From assembly GCA_016927065.1 (NCBI GenBank), contig JAFGNJ010000023.1:1-53771 (forward strand): a DNA stretch of 53,771 nt, read 5' to 3'. The stretch is from Deltaproteobacteria bacterium. GTDB lineage: Bacteria > Desulfobacterota > B13-G15 > RBG-16-54-18. The notes under the pieces were generated by a model. It was not told the DNA's origin, did no database searches, and saw only the letters and a list, made by a program, of their open reading frames with translations. Position 1 is the stretch's first letter; each line of letters opens with the position of its first letter. Position numbers and translations under genes: made by a program. This document shows, one piece after another, positions 35,518 through 43,734 of the stretch.

Positions 35518-36524
35518 AGGATAGAGTAAGGATGAAGAGCCCGTCCCGCAATGGCAAAATTGTGGAAGTAGATGATCTCAAGATGTACTTTCCGGTGACA
35601 CGTGGTCTTCTGCGCCACAAAGTTGCAGATGTCAAGGCTGTTGACGGCGTGAGCTTCCATATCAAGAGAGGGGAGACCCTTGGCCTTGTCGGTGAAAGCG
35701 GCTCCGGCAAGACGACCGTCGGGCGTTGTATCATGAGGCTCTATCAACCAACGTCAGGGCACATTATCTTTGAAGGCCAAGACATTTCCCAATTGTCCGA
35801 GCACCAGATGCGACCATTACGGAGCCGAATGTCTCTTATCTTTCAAGATCCCTATGGGTCGCTCGATCCTCGCCAGAGTGCGGGCAGTATCGTGGGGGAA
35901 CCCCTAAAGGTTTTTCATCTGGCTAACAGCAGACAGGAATATAGGGAAAGAGTAGAGGAACTTTTTCGCATTGTAGGACTTGATCCCAGTATGATGGATC
36001 GGGTGCCCCATGAATTCAGCGGCGGCCAAAGACAGCGCATCGGTGTAGCCCGGGCACTTGCAAGTAATGCATCATTGCTCATCTGTGATGAGCCTATTTC
36101 AGCCCTTGATGTGTCGATTCAGGCCCAGATCATCAACTTGCTGGAAGAACTACAAGAGAGATTAAAGAGATTGACCTATCTCTTCATCGCCCATGATCTA
36201 TCGGTTGTTCGCCATATCAGTGATCGGATAGCTGTCATGTACCTGGGCCGCATAGTAGAGGTCACGGATCGAAAAACCTTGTATGAGAACCCCCTGCATC
36301 CCTACACTAAATCCCTACTTTCGGCAGTACCGGTGGCAGACCCCTTTTTAGAAGAGAAGCGAAAACGCATTATCCTCAAGGGTGAAATCCCCAGTCCTTT
36401 AACTCCCCCTTCCGGTTGCAATTTTCATCCCCGCTGTCCCATGGCTATCTCAAAGTGTAAGAAAGAGGTGCCGCCGCTGCGTGATACAGGAGGAGGCCAT
36501 GAAGTGTCATGCATTAGGGTATAG
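35514..36524 (+). CDS. ABC transporter ATP-binding protein, DppF-type (second importer)
   Basis: 336-residue ATPase. Motifs: Walker [11 protein letters not shown]-loop [13 protein letters not shown], signature [15 protein letters not shown], Walker [16 protein letters not shown]-loop FIAHDL, Cys-rich C-terminus (GCNFHPRC, then C, then C). It starts within the stop of the DppD-type gene. The second selenoprotein gene follows after only 18 bases, which ties the transporter and the selenoprotein to one transcript. Confidence 0.92.
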   Translation: MKDRVRMKSPSRNGKIVEVDDLKMYFPVTRGLLRHKVADVKAVDGVSFHIKRGETLGLVGESGSGKTTVGRCIMRLYQPTSGHIIFEGQDISQLSEHQMRPLRSRMSLIFQDPYGSLDPRQSAGSIVGEPLKVFHLANSRQEYRERVEELFRIVGLDPSMMDRVPHEFSGGQRQRIGVARALASNASLLICDEPISALDVSIQAQIINLLEELQERLKRLTYLFIAHDLSVVRHISDRIAVMYLGRIVEVTDRKTLYENPLHPYTKSLLSAVPVADPFLEEKRKRIILKGEIPSPLTPPSGCNFHPRCPMAISKCKKEVPPLRDTGGGHEVSCIRV

Positions 36525-36542
36525 CAATTTATTGAGGAGGCA

Positions 36543-38192
36543 ATGAACGTAATGAATACGGTGATAAATCCCCGAGGTCAGCTTCCTGTAAAGCAACAAA
36601 TAGCTATGGCGCCTCGGCTCGATAACCTTGATGGGAAAACGATATATATTGTTGATGTACGGTGGCCCTATACCCACCAATTTTCCCAAGAGATGTACAA
36701 TGTGCTTTCTGGACGATATCCGAAGACGACATTCTTGCTCAGAGACAAATCGGGGTCCTATGGAGAGGATGATCCTGGGTTATGGGCTGAGATACAAGAG
36801 AAAGGCGATGGAGTGGTCATGGCGGTCGGACACTGAAGTACCTGTGCGCCGGCGGTCGTCGTGCATTGTACAAAACTGGAAAGAATGGGAATCCCCACTG
36901 CTCCTGTTGAGGCCAAGGTATTTGAGGATCTTGTAAAAATGCACGCCGGATTGGTCGGTATGCCCAACCACCGCTTAATTTATGTCCCTCACCCTATTTC
37001 TCGAGAACCATCATCAAAATGCCGAGAATATATAGAGGGTAACGACCCGGTAACAGGGAGGCCGGTGCTTGATGAAATTGTCGAGGCCCTGACCAAGCCC
37101 TTGACGAAAGAAGATATGATTGAGAGTTTAGAGGAGAGGCCGGTACCAAGACTCCTCGGGCCGGATACCGACGAAGGTCTACAACGCCTCTTTTTTGAAG
37201 AAAAGATGACAGACTACCTTCCGATAGTGCTCCCCACAGAAGAGAGAGTAGCCGAAATGCTCACGGGAACCAGCCATAAACCCGACGAAGTCGTCGGAGA
37301 GCTCAGGTCTGGATACGAAGCGCTGAGTTTTACCGTTGAGAAGGTCGCTGCGAACGCTGTGATGGCAGGGGCTCGGCCGGAGTACCTGCCTGTTATCTTG
37401 GCATTAGCGGCATCGGGGGTGCCCGCAATCGCAACGTCAACACAGTCTTTTGCCAGGATGATAGTTGTTAACGGGCCGATAAGGCATGAGATAGAGATGA
37501 ATTCAGGCTGTGGAGCAATGGGTCCTTTTAATCAGGCAAATGCCGTTCTTGGAAGGGTCGCTACATTTATGTCCCTCAATCTAGGGGGAGGCGGTGTTCC
37601 AAATTTGACCTATTGGGGTTCTCAAGGGAATAGTCTTAATTATAACCATGTCACCTTTGCGGAAAACGAAGAGGGTTTGCCTTCAGGATGGAAACCGTTC
37701 CATATACAAAAAGGCTTCAAACCGGGAGACAGTGTTGTAAGTTATTTTCATGGATATGGAATCTGGCATTGGAAAAACACCTACGACGAAAAAAGACACA
37801 AGGCAATCCTGCAAATGGCGAATTGGGTTTTGCCTTCCGGAGCATATAGGAGCGGCCTTGGGCTTTTGCTCGACCCCATTGTCGCGCGCGATCTCGTGCA
37901 GGAGGGCTTCCCAAGTAAGGGGGCGTTGAGCGAGTATGTGTATGACAACACGAAGCTGCCCTTTAGGGAATATTGGCGATATCACCTCGTCGAAGGGATG
38001 ACGCTGCCGGCTGCGCAACAGGGCGTTGAGCCGTATGCCTCGTGGCTCAAAGAGCCGAAAAAGACCATGATAAATAGGTATCGCAACCCGGAGGAGATCA
38101 GCATACTCGTCGTCGGCGGAAGTACAAATGCCTTCTGGCAGGCTGGCGATTGGCGCTATATCGGGAGTTTTTCCATCGATGAGTGGCGTTAG
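36543..38192 (+). CDS. second UGSC-family selenoprotein, U-S-T-C motif (in-frame TGA)
   Basis: Read through the TGA at 36834-36836, this is a 549-residue protein with Sec98 in VGH-U-S-T-C-APA (Cys101). The downstream half is in the same frame and continues the homology to the first selenoprotein and the exported paralogue (MTDYLPIVLPTEERVAEML, VEKVAANAVMAGARPEYLPVILAL, VVNGPIRHE, SQGNSLNYN, C-terminus SIDEWR). The motif is followed by KLERMGIP, an arrangement like that downstream of the UxxC of glycine-reductase GrdB as I remember it. AGGAGG ends 2 bases before ATG 36543; an in-frame ATG at 36552 has better spacing. It is the last gene of the importer operon. No signal peptide. Function unknown. 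Confidence 0.86.
36837..36872 (+). promoter_or_regulatory. predicted bacterial SECIS hairpin, second selenoprotein
   Basis: Outer stem gtac/gtac (36838-36841 with 36868-36871), a small internal loop, inner stem gtgcgc (36844-36849... pairing 36861-36866, two G-U pairs), and an 11-base loop 36850-36860 containing GGTC, like the loop of the E. coli fdhF SECIS. Folded by hand. Confidence 0.6.
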
Positions 38193-38207
38193 TAAAGAGG
38201 CGACAGC

Positions 38208-38282
38208 AAAATCCCCCTCTATCCCCCTTTGTCAAAGGGGGATGAACTCCGCACTTTATACAGGGAGTTGAGGAGGGATTTA
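38208..38282. repeat. palindromic dispersed-type repeat, copy 1
   Basis: atcccccttt-gtc-aaagggggat (38221-38243) is a 10-bp-arm hairpin preceded by aaaatccccctct and followed after 20 bases by gagttgaggagggattta, a degenerate inverted copy of that edge. It looks like a MITE/REP-type element. It may also end transcription of the second selenoprotein operon. Confidence 0.55.
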
Positions 38283-38350
38283 GTTGATCTATTGTCTAGA
38301 TAATGTCTCGCGGCGGGTTCGCAATTGATGAATCATAAAAGTTCTTTCTT

Positions 38351-38378
38351 ATCCCCCCTTTGCTAAAGGGGGGGGGAT
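38351..38378. repeat. palindromic dispersed-type repeat, copy 2
   Basis: atccccccttt-gct-aaagggggggggat, the same core palindrome as at 38221-38243, 108 bases further on and just before the next gene. Followed by ttgaggatt, a partial match to the edge of copy 1. Confidence 0.55.
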
Positions 38379-38423
38379 TTGAGGATTATTCGCTAAAAAT
38401 TTAAGCGGCAGGATGGCGGAGAA

Positions 38424-38978
38424 ATGACAGCAAAACATGACCCGGGTAAAGACTTACAGGCAGTTTTAGGCACCTCTCCCCGCAATCCGGCTCCCCTCGG
38501 AGTGACCATCAAGACAAAGATCGAGCGTGGGGATGCGTACGCCGCTCCTGAGATCTATGATATCGTCATTACTCTTCTGGAAATTGTGCGGGGAGAGGAG
38601 GCGTTACAACGCGTCAAGGAGGCTGGGGTAATGGCCGAGCCCCCGCCGAACGGCTTTGAGTATTTCCTTGTTCGTCTGACTTTTGGCTATTCGCGCAGAG
38701 GGAGGGGGATTGGCGAGGAACCGTACCAACTGCGGTCGGGACAGTTTGCCGCCGTCTCCGCGGACGGCGAGACGGTCTATAAAAATCCTGTAACAGCACG
38801 GCAACCGCAGCCGCCGTTAATCGGAGAGGTCTTTCAGCCAGGGGAATCTCGTGAGGGGTGGATCGTCTTGCAGGTACCACAAGAGGAGAGCAAGCCCCTC
38901 TTGATCTTCAACCGCGAATTTGTCGAGGGAGTCTATGGGCTGTGGGGGCATGTGTGGTTTCAGCTCAGTGAAGCATAA
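38424..38978 (+). CDS. hypothetical protein, possible DUF4352-like beta-sandwich
   Basis: 184 residues without a signal peptide. The pattern of a basic strand (TIKTKIERGDAYAAPEIYDIVITLLEI), a middle NGFEYFLVRLTFGYSRRGRG, and a late GEVFQPGESREGWIVLQVPQEESKPLLIF recalls DUF4352/telokin-like domains, which are usually extracytoplasmic; this one appears cytoplasmic. It follows two palindromic repeats, so it is likely transcribed separately from the selenoprotein operon. The SD is weak (atggcggag). Function unknown. Confidence 0.6.
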   Translation: MTAKHDPGKDLQAVLGTSPRNPAPLGVTIKTKIERGDAYAAPEIYDIVITLLEIVRGEEALQRVKEAGVMAEPPPNGFEYFLVRLTFGYSRRGRGIGEEPYQLRSGQFAAVSADGETVYKNPVTARQPQPPLIGEVFQPGESREGWIVLQVPQEESKPLLIFNREFVEGVYGLWGHVWFQLSEA

Positions 38979-39097
38979 ACATTTGATCCTACCCCATGAG
39001 CTTCGCTGATAACTTGTAATGGGTATTCTTAGCAGGCTTTTTGGCTAATTTTCGTCTTCTCGTTTTTTGAACTTTCTTTTGCTTATCGTCGCCTGAT

Positions 39098-39439
39098 TTA
39101 TCTTTTTACCAATACGGCAAATGGACTGGCCAATAAGATTGATAACCATCCAAGGCCGATGAGTAGCATAAATACAGCGATGATGTTAATGCTGGCGCAC
39201 AACTTATTTAATTTCCCATGTCGATGCATATAATAACCCGATGAGATCAGAATTGCAGATAGCAAATAGGTAATTATTGTCATTTCGAATGATAAGTCTG
39301 TTGGCACTCCTCCGCCATAATCTTTAAATTTGTACCACATCCACCACCCATGATAAGTTCTTTCACCAATTCCGTACCATTGAATCAAAGCCGCAATGAG
39401 GATACCAACTGGCACGATGTTTTTTAGTATTTTTATCAT
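39098..39439 (-). CDS. small hypothetical membrane protein
   Basis: 113 residues with three to four hydrophobic helices (IVPVGILIAALIQWYGI; MTIITYLLSAILISSGYY; INIIAVFMLLIGLGWLSILLA). No family recognised. The DNA is AT-rich compared with its neighbours, as expected of recently acquired or poorly conserved genes. The SD is weak. It could be a real orphan gene; confidence is moderate because there is no homology evidence. Confidence 0.45.
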   Translation of the reverse strand: MIKILKNIVPVGILIAALIQWYGIGERTYHGWWMWYKFKDYGGGVPTDLSFEMTIITYLLSAILISSGYYMHRHGKLNKLCASINIIAVFMLLIGLGWLSILLASPFAVLVKR

Positions 39440-39801
39440 TATCTATTCTTGAACACTTATTTTTAAGCTTATCCTATATATATGTTAGCATTTTATGTAG
39501 AAGCTGTTTGCGAGTCAATGAATTTTTCTTTCAAAATATATAGATCGGCTGGATTTGTTTCATTGTTGTGGAGTATATCAATCTTGCCATAATGCTTAAT
39601 GCATTGTTCTGCTATTGCCAATCGGTTCTCTCTCCAGAAACTCTCTGCCTAGATTGTATACAACTTAATACCTTTCAATCCCGCAAGCTGGGTATTTTTT
39701 ACTCAACTTTACCTTGTCTGTCATCGAAAAAATCAGAGTCTAAGTCCCAATATATTGTAATAATCATTTAATATTAGTCACTTAAGAATGGCTGCTCATT
39801 T
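39440..39801. other. AT-rich gene-free stretch
   Basis: Open frames here (for example 39568-39771, 67 codons) have no SD and no recognisable protein. It ends at the sigma-54 promoter at 39802. Confidence 0.5.
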
Positions 39802-39817
39802 TGGCACGCGCTTTGCT
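39802..39817 (+). promoter_or_regulatory. sigma-54 (-24/-12) promoter
   Basis: TGGCACG (39802-39808), four bases, TTGCT (39813-39817): a full match to TGGCACG-N4-TTGCW. The predicted start is near 39828, 15 bases before the SD of the gene at 39857. No activator gene is seen beside it. Confidence 0.8.
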
Positions 39818-39856
39818 CTCCTATACATGCAAATAAAAACCTAGGAGGGAAATACC

Positions 39857-40291
39857 ATGAAGTACACAGACCGTAGGAGAATAACATCAGTGATAATTCT
39901 TTCCGCTTTTTTGGTCGCAGCTTTGTTACCCCAGATTGGTCTTGCTGAGACACTCAGGGGGAGAGATTTTGTTCGTCTCGGAGAGATGAACACGCTGCAC
40001 GGGACACTGGTCCAAGAGGGAACCGAATGGACTCTAAAGGTTAGTGACAAAATATATGCAATCCATCTTGGTCCCAGTGAGTACAGGGAGTATGAAGGAT
40101 ATGTATTGACAGATGGGGCGGAAGCCACGGTGAAAGGATTTATCTATGGTCAGGATGTGGCTGTAACGACAATCGAAACAGGTGGAAAAGTAATAACATT
40201 GAGAGACGAAACAGGACGACCTGCCTGGGCAGGGACACGATTTGGCAAAGGGAGTGGGAAATCCCAGTCAGTTGCTAGAAAAGCCGAATAA
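39857..40291 (+). CDS. small exported protein under sigma-54 control
   Basis: 144 residues with a Sec signal (TDRRR, hydrophobic core, cleavage near GLAE|TL). The mature part looks like a small beta-rich (OB-like) domain: MNTLHGTLVQEGTEWTLKV, TVKGFIYGQDVAV, LRDETGRPAWAG. No named family recognised. SD aggaggga is 6 bases before the ATG. The perfect -24/-12 promoter upstream suggests induction under a specific stress or nutrient signal. It ends in a shared hairpin with the convergent MFS gene. Confidence 0.65.
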   Translation: MKYTDRRRITSVIILSAFLVAALLPQIGLAETLRGRDFVRLGEMNTLHGTLVQEGTEWTLKVSDKIYAIHLGPSEYREYEGYVLTDGAEATVKGFIYGQDVAVTTIETGGKVITLRDETGRPAWAGTRFGKGSGKSQSVARKAE

Positions 40292-40338
40292 GACAGTCCG
40301 GCAAAGTTTGCAATAAGGGTCAGCAATTAAAGAGTAGT

Positions 40339-40417
40339 AAAACATAGTTGTTGGGTCTCGGATTATAATAGTTCTAATGACGAACATGTAATCTAAGACC
40401 CGACAACTATATGTTTT
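40339..40417. terminator. long imperfect inverted repeat between convergent genes
   Basis: aaaacatagttgttgggtct (from 40339) pairs imperfectly with agacccgacaactatatgtttt (to 40417) over about 26 positions, loop about 23. It lies between the 39857 gene (+) and the MFS gene (-), so it probably ends both transcripts. Confidence 0.55.
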
Positions 40418-40485
40418 AGGTTAAGAGGTACTGTTGCGGATAATCATGTAAGGCACCGAACGCAGCCTTTCATTACAGAACATTA

Positions 40486-41748
40486 TTAATGGCGTGTTGT
40501 TTTTTTGAAAGGAGGAGTAGTAACTATGATGATTGCCGATACAACAGCGACGGCAGCAAATGCAAACCAAGCACCGCGATAACTCCCCGATGTGTCATAT
40601 GCCCATCCGGCCAAAGGCGCCCCTGCTATGTTTCCCAACATCATGACACCCGTGGAAAATCCGAGGATAGTGCCCAATCTGCTCCTGCCGAAATAATCCC
40701 GCAACAGAGCTGCCCGTATTGAGACGTTGCCCCCATACCCGAGGCCAAAGAAGATAAGGAAAGGCAACAGGAGCCACATTCCCACAGCAGCATAATTAAA
40801 AAAGATCATCGCCGCCGTTAACAATAGAAAGCATATAACCGCTGCCAACTTTTTGTTGACCTTGTCGCCAAGCCATCCAAAGCCGAGACGCCCGCAGATG
40901 CTTACCACTGGGAGGATGGCGGCCACCCAACCAGAGATAGACCTGGTGATGTCGACGCTGCTGAGGTAGGGCATGACATGCGTCATGACGGCACCTATGA
41001 CCAATACACTGCACATATATGCCAGCGCGATGTGCCAGAATGTACGGCTCCGCAGAGCAAGTCCAAGTGCAATACGTTCTTCATCGCTATTTTGCACCGG
41101 CGGCTGACCTTTTCGGACAGCAACGGTATCGCTGACATCACCGTCAGGCAGATAACCGTATTGTTCCGGCTTATGCCGCACGAGAAGCGCAAGCGGCACA
41201 TTTATGAGCCACATGCCTAGGCCGAGTACTACCAATACCGCTCGCCATCCGAAGGTATCTATACATCGGGTCACAGTTGGTACCAACAAGCCGCCGAGAG
41301 CGTGGCCACTGGCCACGATCCCGATAACCAACGCTACTTTTTTATGAAACCAGTTGGCCACTGCCGTCATTTGGACTGTAGAACCACCCGGACTCATCCC
41401 AATAGCCAGTAAAAAAAAGATGCCGTAGAACATGCCAAGAGAGTTAATACGGCTCAGGAGGATAAAACAAAAACCGGATAAAATTGCCCCGCCGAGCATC
41501 AATCTTCGTGGCCCCCAGCGGTCAACCAGTACACCTAGAAGGGGGGCGAGAATACCGAATTCCAGCCCACGCAGTGAAGCGGCGATGGATATCTGTCCGT
41601 AGCCCCAGTTGAACTCCCTTGCTAACGGTTCAAGAAATGCGGTGAAGCTATAGGTGAGAGCCCCACCTGAATAGAGCGAAAAAAAGAAACACCCAAACAA
41701 GACCCACCAGCCGTAGAATAGTGTATCGCGTTTCTGATTTACTGGCAT
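40486..41748 (-). CDS. MFS transporter, OFA/MCT type
   Basis: 420 residues, about 12 helices. It opens with FYGWWVLFGCFFFSLYSGG, has LLGVLVDRWGPRR in loop 2-3 and EQYGYLPDGD in the central loop, the same plan as the carrier at 3864-5159. It would transport a small monocarboxylate. It is transcribed toward the 39857 gene and ends at a shared hairpin. A structured region lies upstream of its start (41855-41917). Substrate unknown. Confidence 0.85.
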   Translation of the reverse strand: MPVNQKRDTLFYGWWVLFGCFFFSLYSGGALTYSFTAFLEPLAREFNWGYGQISIAASLRGLEFGILAPLLGVLVDRWGPRRLMLGGAILSGFCFILLSRINSLGMFYGIFFLLAIGMSPGGSTVQMTAVANWFHKKVALVIGIVASGHALGGLLVPTVTRCIDTFGWRAVLVVLGLGMWLINVPLALLVRHKPEQYGYLPDGDVSDTVAVRKGQPPVQNSDEERIALGLALRSRTFWHIALAYMCSVLVIGAVMTHVMPYLSSVDITRSISGWVAAILPVVSICGRLGFGWLGDKVNKKLAAVICFLLLTAAMIFFNYAAVGMWLLLPFLIFFGLGYGGNVSIRAALLRDYFGRSRLGTILGFSTGVMMLGNIAGAPLAGWAYDTSGSYRGAWFAFAAVAVVSAIIIVTTPPFKKTTRH

Positions 41749-41854
41749 CTTCCGCTAGTCTCTATCCCTAGTGTGGTGGAGGCTGTATGGGGGAGAAAAT
41801 ATACAAAAGCGATATCGGTTCCGCAGAAAAGTAATCATATGTGTTCTACCTCTT

Positions 41855-41917
41855 GTCCGTAGGCAAGGAAAAACCCAGGTATGCCGGGGGACTCCAGATG
41901 GTTTGCCTTGTGAGGCG
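41855..41917. ncRNA. structured segment, candidate leader RNA of the MFS gene
   Basis: An outer stem aggcaa/ttgcct (41861-41866 with 41903-41908) encloses a hairpin cccagg-tatg-ccgggg (41874-41889). On the minus strand it would sit about 110 bases upstream of the MFS start and contains CAAGGCAAACC, which recalls the 5' part of GEMM (c-di-GMP) riboswitches, but the GACGCAAAGCC half is missing. Identity not established. Confidence 0.25.
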
Positions 41918-42100
41918 GTACAACAAATACTTCCCACAAGAATTAAGAAAATCCTCCTATGGGAAGGTACGTACGTAATACTCTATAAGTATAAATCTGA
42001 CGCGATGAGATTGCAAGTATCATGAAAAATGGATTTTATATTTGAACCTTTTTGCTGTGGATCGGCACTCATAGATAAAAAGGAAAAGGGAGGTACTACC

Positions 42101-42211
42101 ATGATCCACAGAGAAGCAGCTCAAATTACTGCTGTAGACATCTACCGCGGGATCGTTCTCGGATTGACGGGTCTGTTCTTCGGGTTTGTAGTTTTTTTGA
42201 TGTTTTGGTAA
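42101..42211 (+). CDS. 36-residue single-helix membrane protein
   Basis: Small ORF with a good SD (gggagg, 7 bases before the ATG). It starts MIHREAAQITAVDIYRG and ends in one strong transmembrane helix (VLGLTGLFFGFVVFLMFW). No family recognised. The SD, the sharp amphipathic-to-hydrophobic layout and the lack of another gene here support it. Upstream gene-free DNA 41749-42100 also holds a TACGTACGTA palindrome (41968-41977). Confidence 0.5.
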   Translation: MIHREAAQITAVDIYRGIVLGLTGLFFGFVVFLMFW

Positions 42212-42243
42212 GGAAGGGCTGAAGGCCCCTTTCTCTATGGGGT

Positions 42244-42257
42244 ATACCGTACGGTAT
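42244..42257. promoter_or_regulatory. 14-bp perfect palindrome, candidate operator
   Basis: ATACCGTACGGTAT, typical in size and symmetry of a TetR-type operator. It lies just upstream of a weak promoter-like pair (TTGAAC 42267-42272, 17 bases, TATATC 42290-42295) for the CARDB gene. No TetR-type regulator is in the window. Confidence 0.45.
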
Positions 42258-42362
42258 TAAGCGGATTTGAACTAACAGCACCAGTGTGATATATCAAACG
42301 TAATGGAACATGCTTCTAGAGGAAGAGGAAAGAATCAACAGTACAATGAAAGGAGCATTGTC

Positions 42363-43547
42363 ATGAAGACGCTACGATTGTTGAGTATTATGGGAATTGC
42401 GCTTGCGGCCGTGATGGTGGTGTGTTCACATGCCACGGCCGCGCCGGACCTCCTGATCCTTCGTGGGACCTTCAGCTGGACCCCGGAGTGGATTGAGGAC
42501 GGCGCCATGATCACCATAAATTATGCGGTGGCCAATACTGGCGATACAACGGCGGATTCGTTTCATGTGGGGCTGCGCGTCGGCGATACGATCGTTGCGA
42601 AGAATCTGCATACTGGTTTGGAGCCGATGCGTAACCAGGGGGGGATGTTTATGTGGCGTGCCGCCTGTACGGAAGCAACTGAATGGGCCGTTGTGGCGGA
42701 TTGCGACACAGAGGTCACTGAAGCAGACGAGACAAATAATATCTATACCCATGAGGCCTTTGCCTGCTATATTCCACCGCCCCCGCCTAATCTACGACTG
42801 GACTATATCAACATCCATAAATCCGGGAGCCAGACAGACATCAGCGCAGATGCGGTATATACCTATTCGATCAACGTGTATGCAGATGATGCCAGAGCGG
42901 ATAACGTTCGCGTGAAGGCCGGCATTGTTGGGGGAGCGGTGATCTATGACCACACGTTTCCCACCATACTGGCAGGAGATTCGAGATATATTAAGTTTAA
43001 GTATATGATGCCGGTTGGCTTGCATACCATGTACGAGGAAGTCGATCCTGAGGACACCATCGAAGAGTCAAATGAGGAGGACAACCGGGTGACAAAGAGA
43101 TTCAATGCCTTAGGCCCGGAGGGGTCGCCAGTTGCTCCGGATACGAGCCCGGCAGAGACAGTGGCCACCTTCAATCTCAAACCCAAGGTAACCAACAAGG
43201 CTGCAATCGAAGGCAGGACATTTGACAGGGGAGAAACAATTTATGTCGAGGGCTTAGTGGACGTCAAGGGCGATCCAAAAGTGAGATCCGTCAAGGTAAT
43301 TGTCTTTTTATTTCCTCCTGATCCTCAACCGGCTCTGCGCAAGGAACAGACGGTATCTATTCGGCCGAATTCCACTGCGCCGTTCAGGCTATCATGGATA
43401 TTGGAAAACTCGGGCAGCAATTCGATTACCGTCAGTGTTTTGGAGGTAGCCGGGGAGACCTCTACCTCGGACAATCATTTGCGCGCGATGAGGTTTACGG
43501 TAGGCCCCATTGGCCATGCTGGATCACCTGGGTCTAAGAAAAAATAG
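42363..43547 (+). CDS. exported CARDB-domain protein
   Basis: 394 residues. Signal peptide MKTLRLLSIMG to about ATA|APD. Two CARDB-type beta-sandwich domains are seen: residues about 25-135 (VNYA-like AVANTGDTTADSFHVGLRVGD, then DTEVTEADETNNIYT) and about 145-255 (DPEDTIEESNEEDNRV), joined by a PPPPP stretch. A third beta-rich domain covers about 280-385. The acidic D-E-x-N-N ends are typical of CARDB cell-surface adhesion domains. The C-terminus is basic (GSKKK). ATG 42363 has SD AAAGGAG. It is probably periplasmic or surface-located. Confidence 0.8.
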   Translation: MKTLRLLSIMGIALAAVMVVCSHATAAPDLLILRGTFSWTPEWIEDGAMITINYAVANTGDTTADSFHVGLRVGDTIVAKNLHTGLEPMRNQGGMFMWRAACTEATEWAVVADCDTEVTEADETNNIYTHEAFACYIPPPPPNLRLDYINIHKSGSQTDISADAVYTYSINVYADDARADNVRVKAGIVGGAVIYDHTFPTILAGDSRYIKFKYMMPVGLHTMYEEVDPEDTIEESNEEDNRVTKRFNALGPEGSPVAPDTSPAETVATFNLKPKVTNKAAIEGRTFDRGETIYVEGLVDVKGDPKVRSVKVIVFLFPPDPQPALRKEQTVSIRPNSTAPFRLSWILENSGSNSITVSVLEVAGETSTSDNHLRAMRFTVGPIGHAGSPGSKKK

Positions 43548-43562
43548 GGAAAGAAGTTCTTG

Positions 43563-43616
43563 AAGAAACAGGGGCCAGGTCGCCGAGAGATTGTTGCGAC
43601 TTGGCCCCTGTTTCTT
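43563..43616 (+). terminator. rho-independent terminator after the CARDB gene
   Basis: 20-bp stem aagaaacaggggccaggtcg (43563-43582) with 43597-43616, one G-U pair, 14-base loop. It starts 15 bases after the stop codon. Confidence 0.75.
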
Positions 43617-43693
43617 AGGCCACGAAAAACTCCGGTTCATTTTTCCCCTTGGGTGATCAAACAAAATCTGCCGATGACATTGTCGTTCATTTC

Positions 43694-43702
43694 TGGTATA
43701 AT
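43694..43702 (+). promoter_or_regulatory. extended -10 promoter of the lipoprotein gene
   Basis: TGGTATAAT (extended -10, TATAAT at 43697-43702), 32 bases before the ATG; only a weak -35 (TGACAT near 43675). Confidence 0.5.
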
Positions 43703-43734
43703 GGATTGAAAATCCTTTTCACCGGAGGGAAGCT

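Noticed and set aside
36834..36836. Reading the second UGSC gene as two separate proteins
   Set aside because: The downstream part has no SD or start in a sensible place and the N-terminal part alone would be a 97-residue fragment; both align end to end with the other two paralogues.
39568..39771. 67-codon plus-strand open frame
   Set aside because: AT-rich, no SD, no recognisable features; likely chance.
41855..41917. Calling a c-di-GMP (GEMM) riboswitch
   Set aside because: Only the 5' GGCAAACC part is present; the GACGCAAAGCC half and the tetraloop-receptor arm are not seen.
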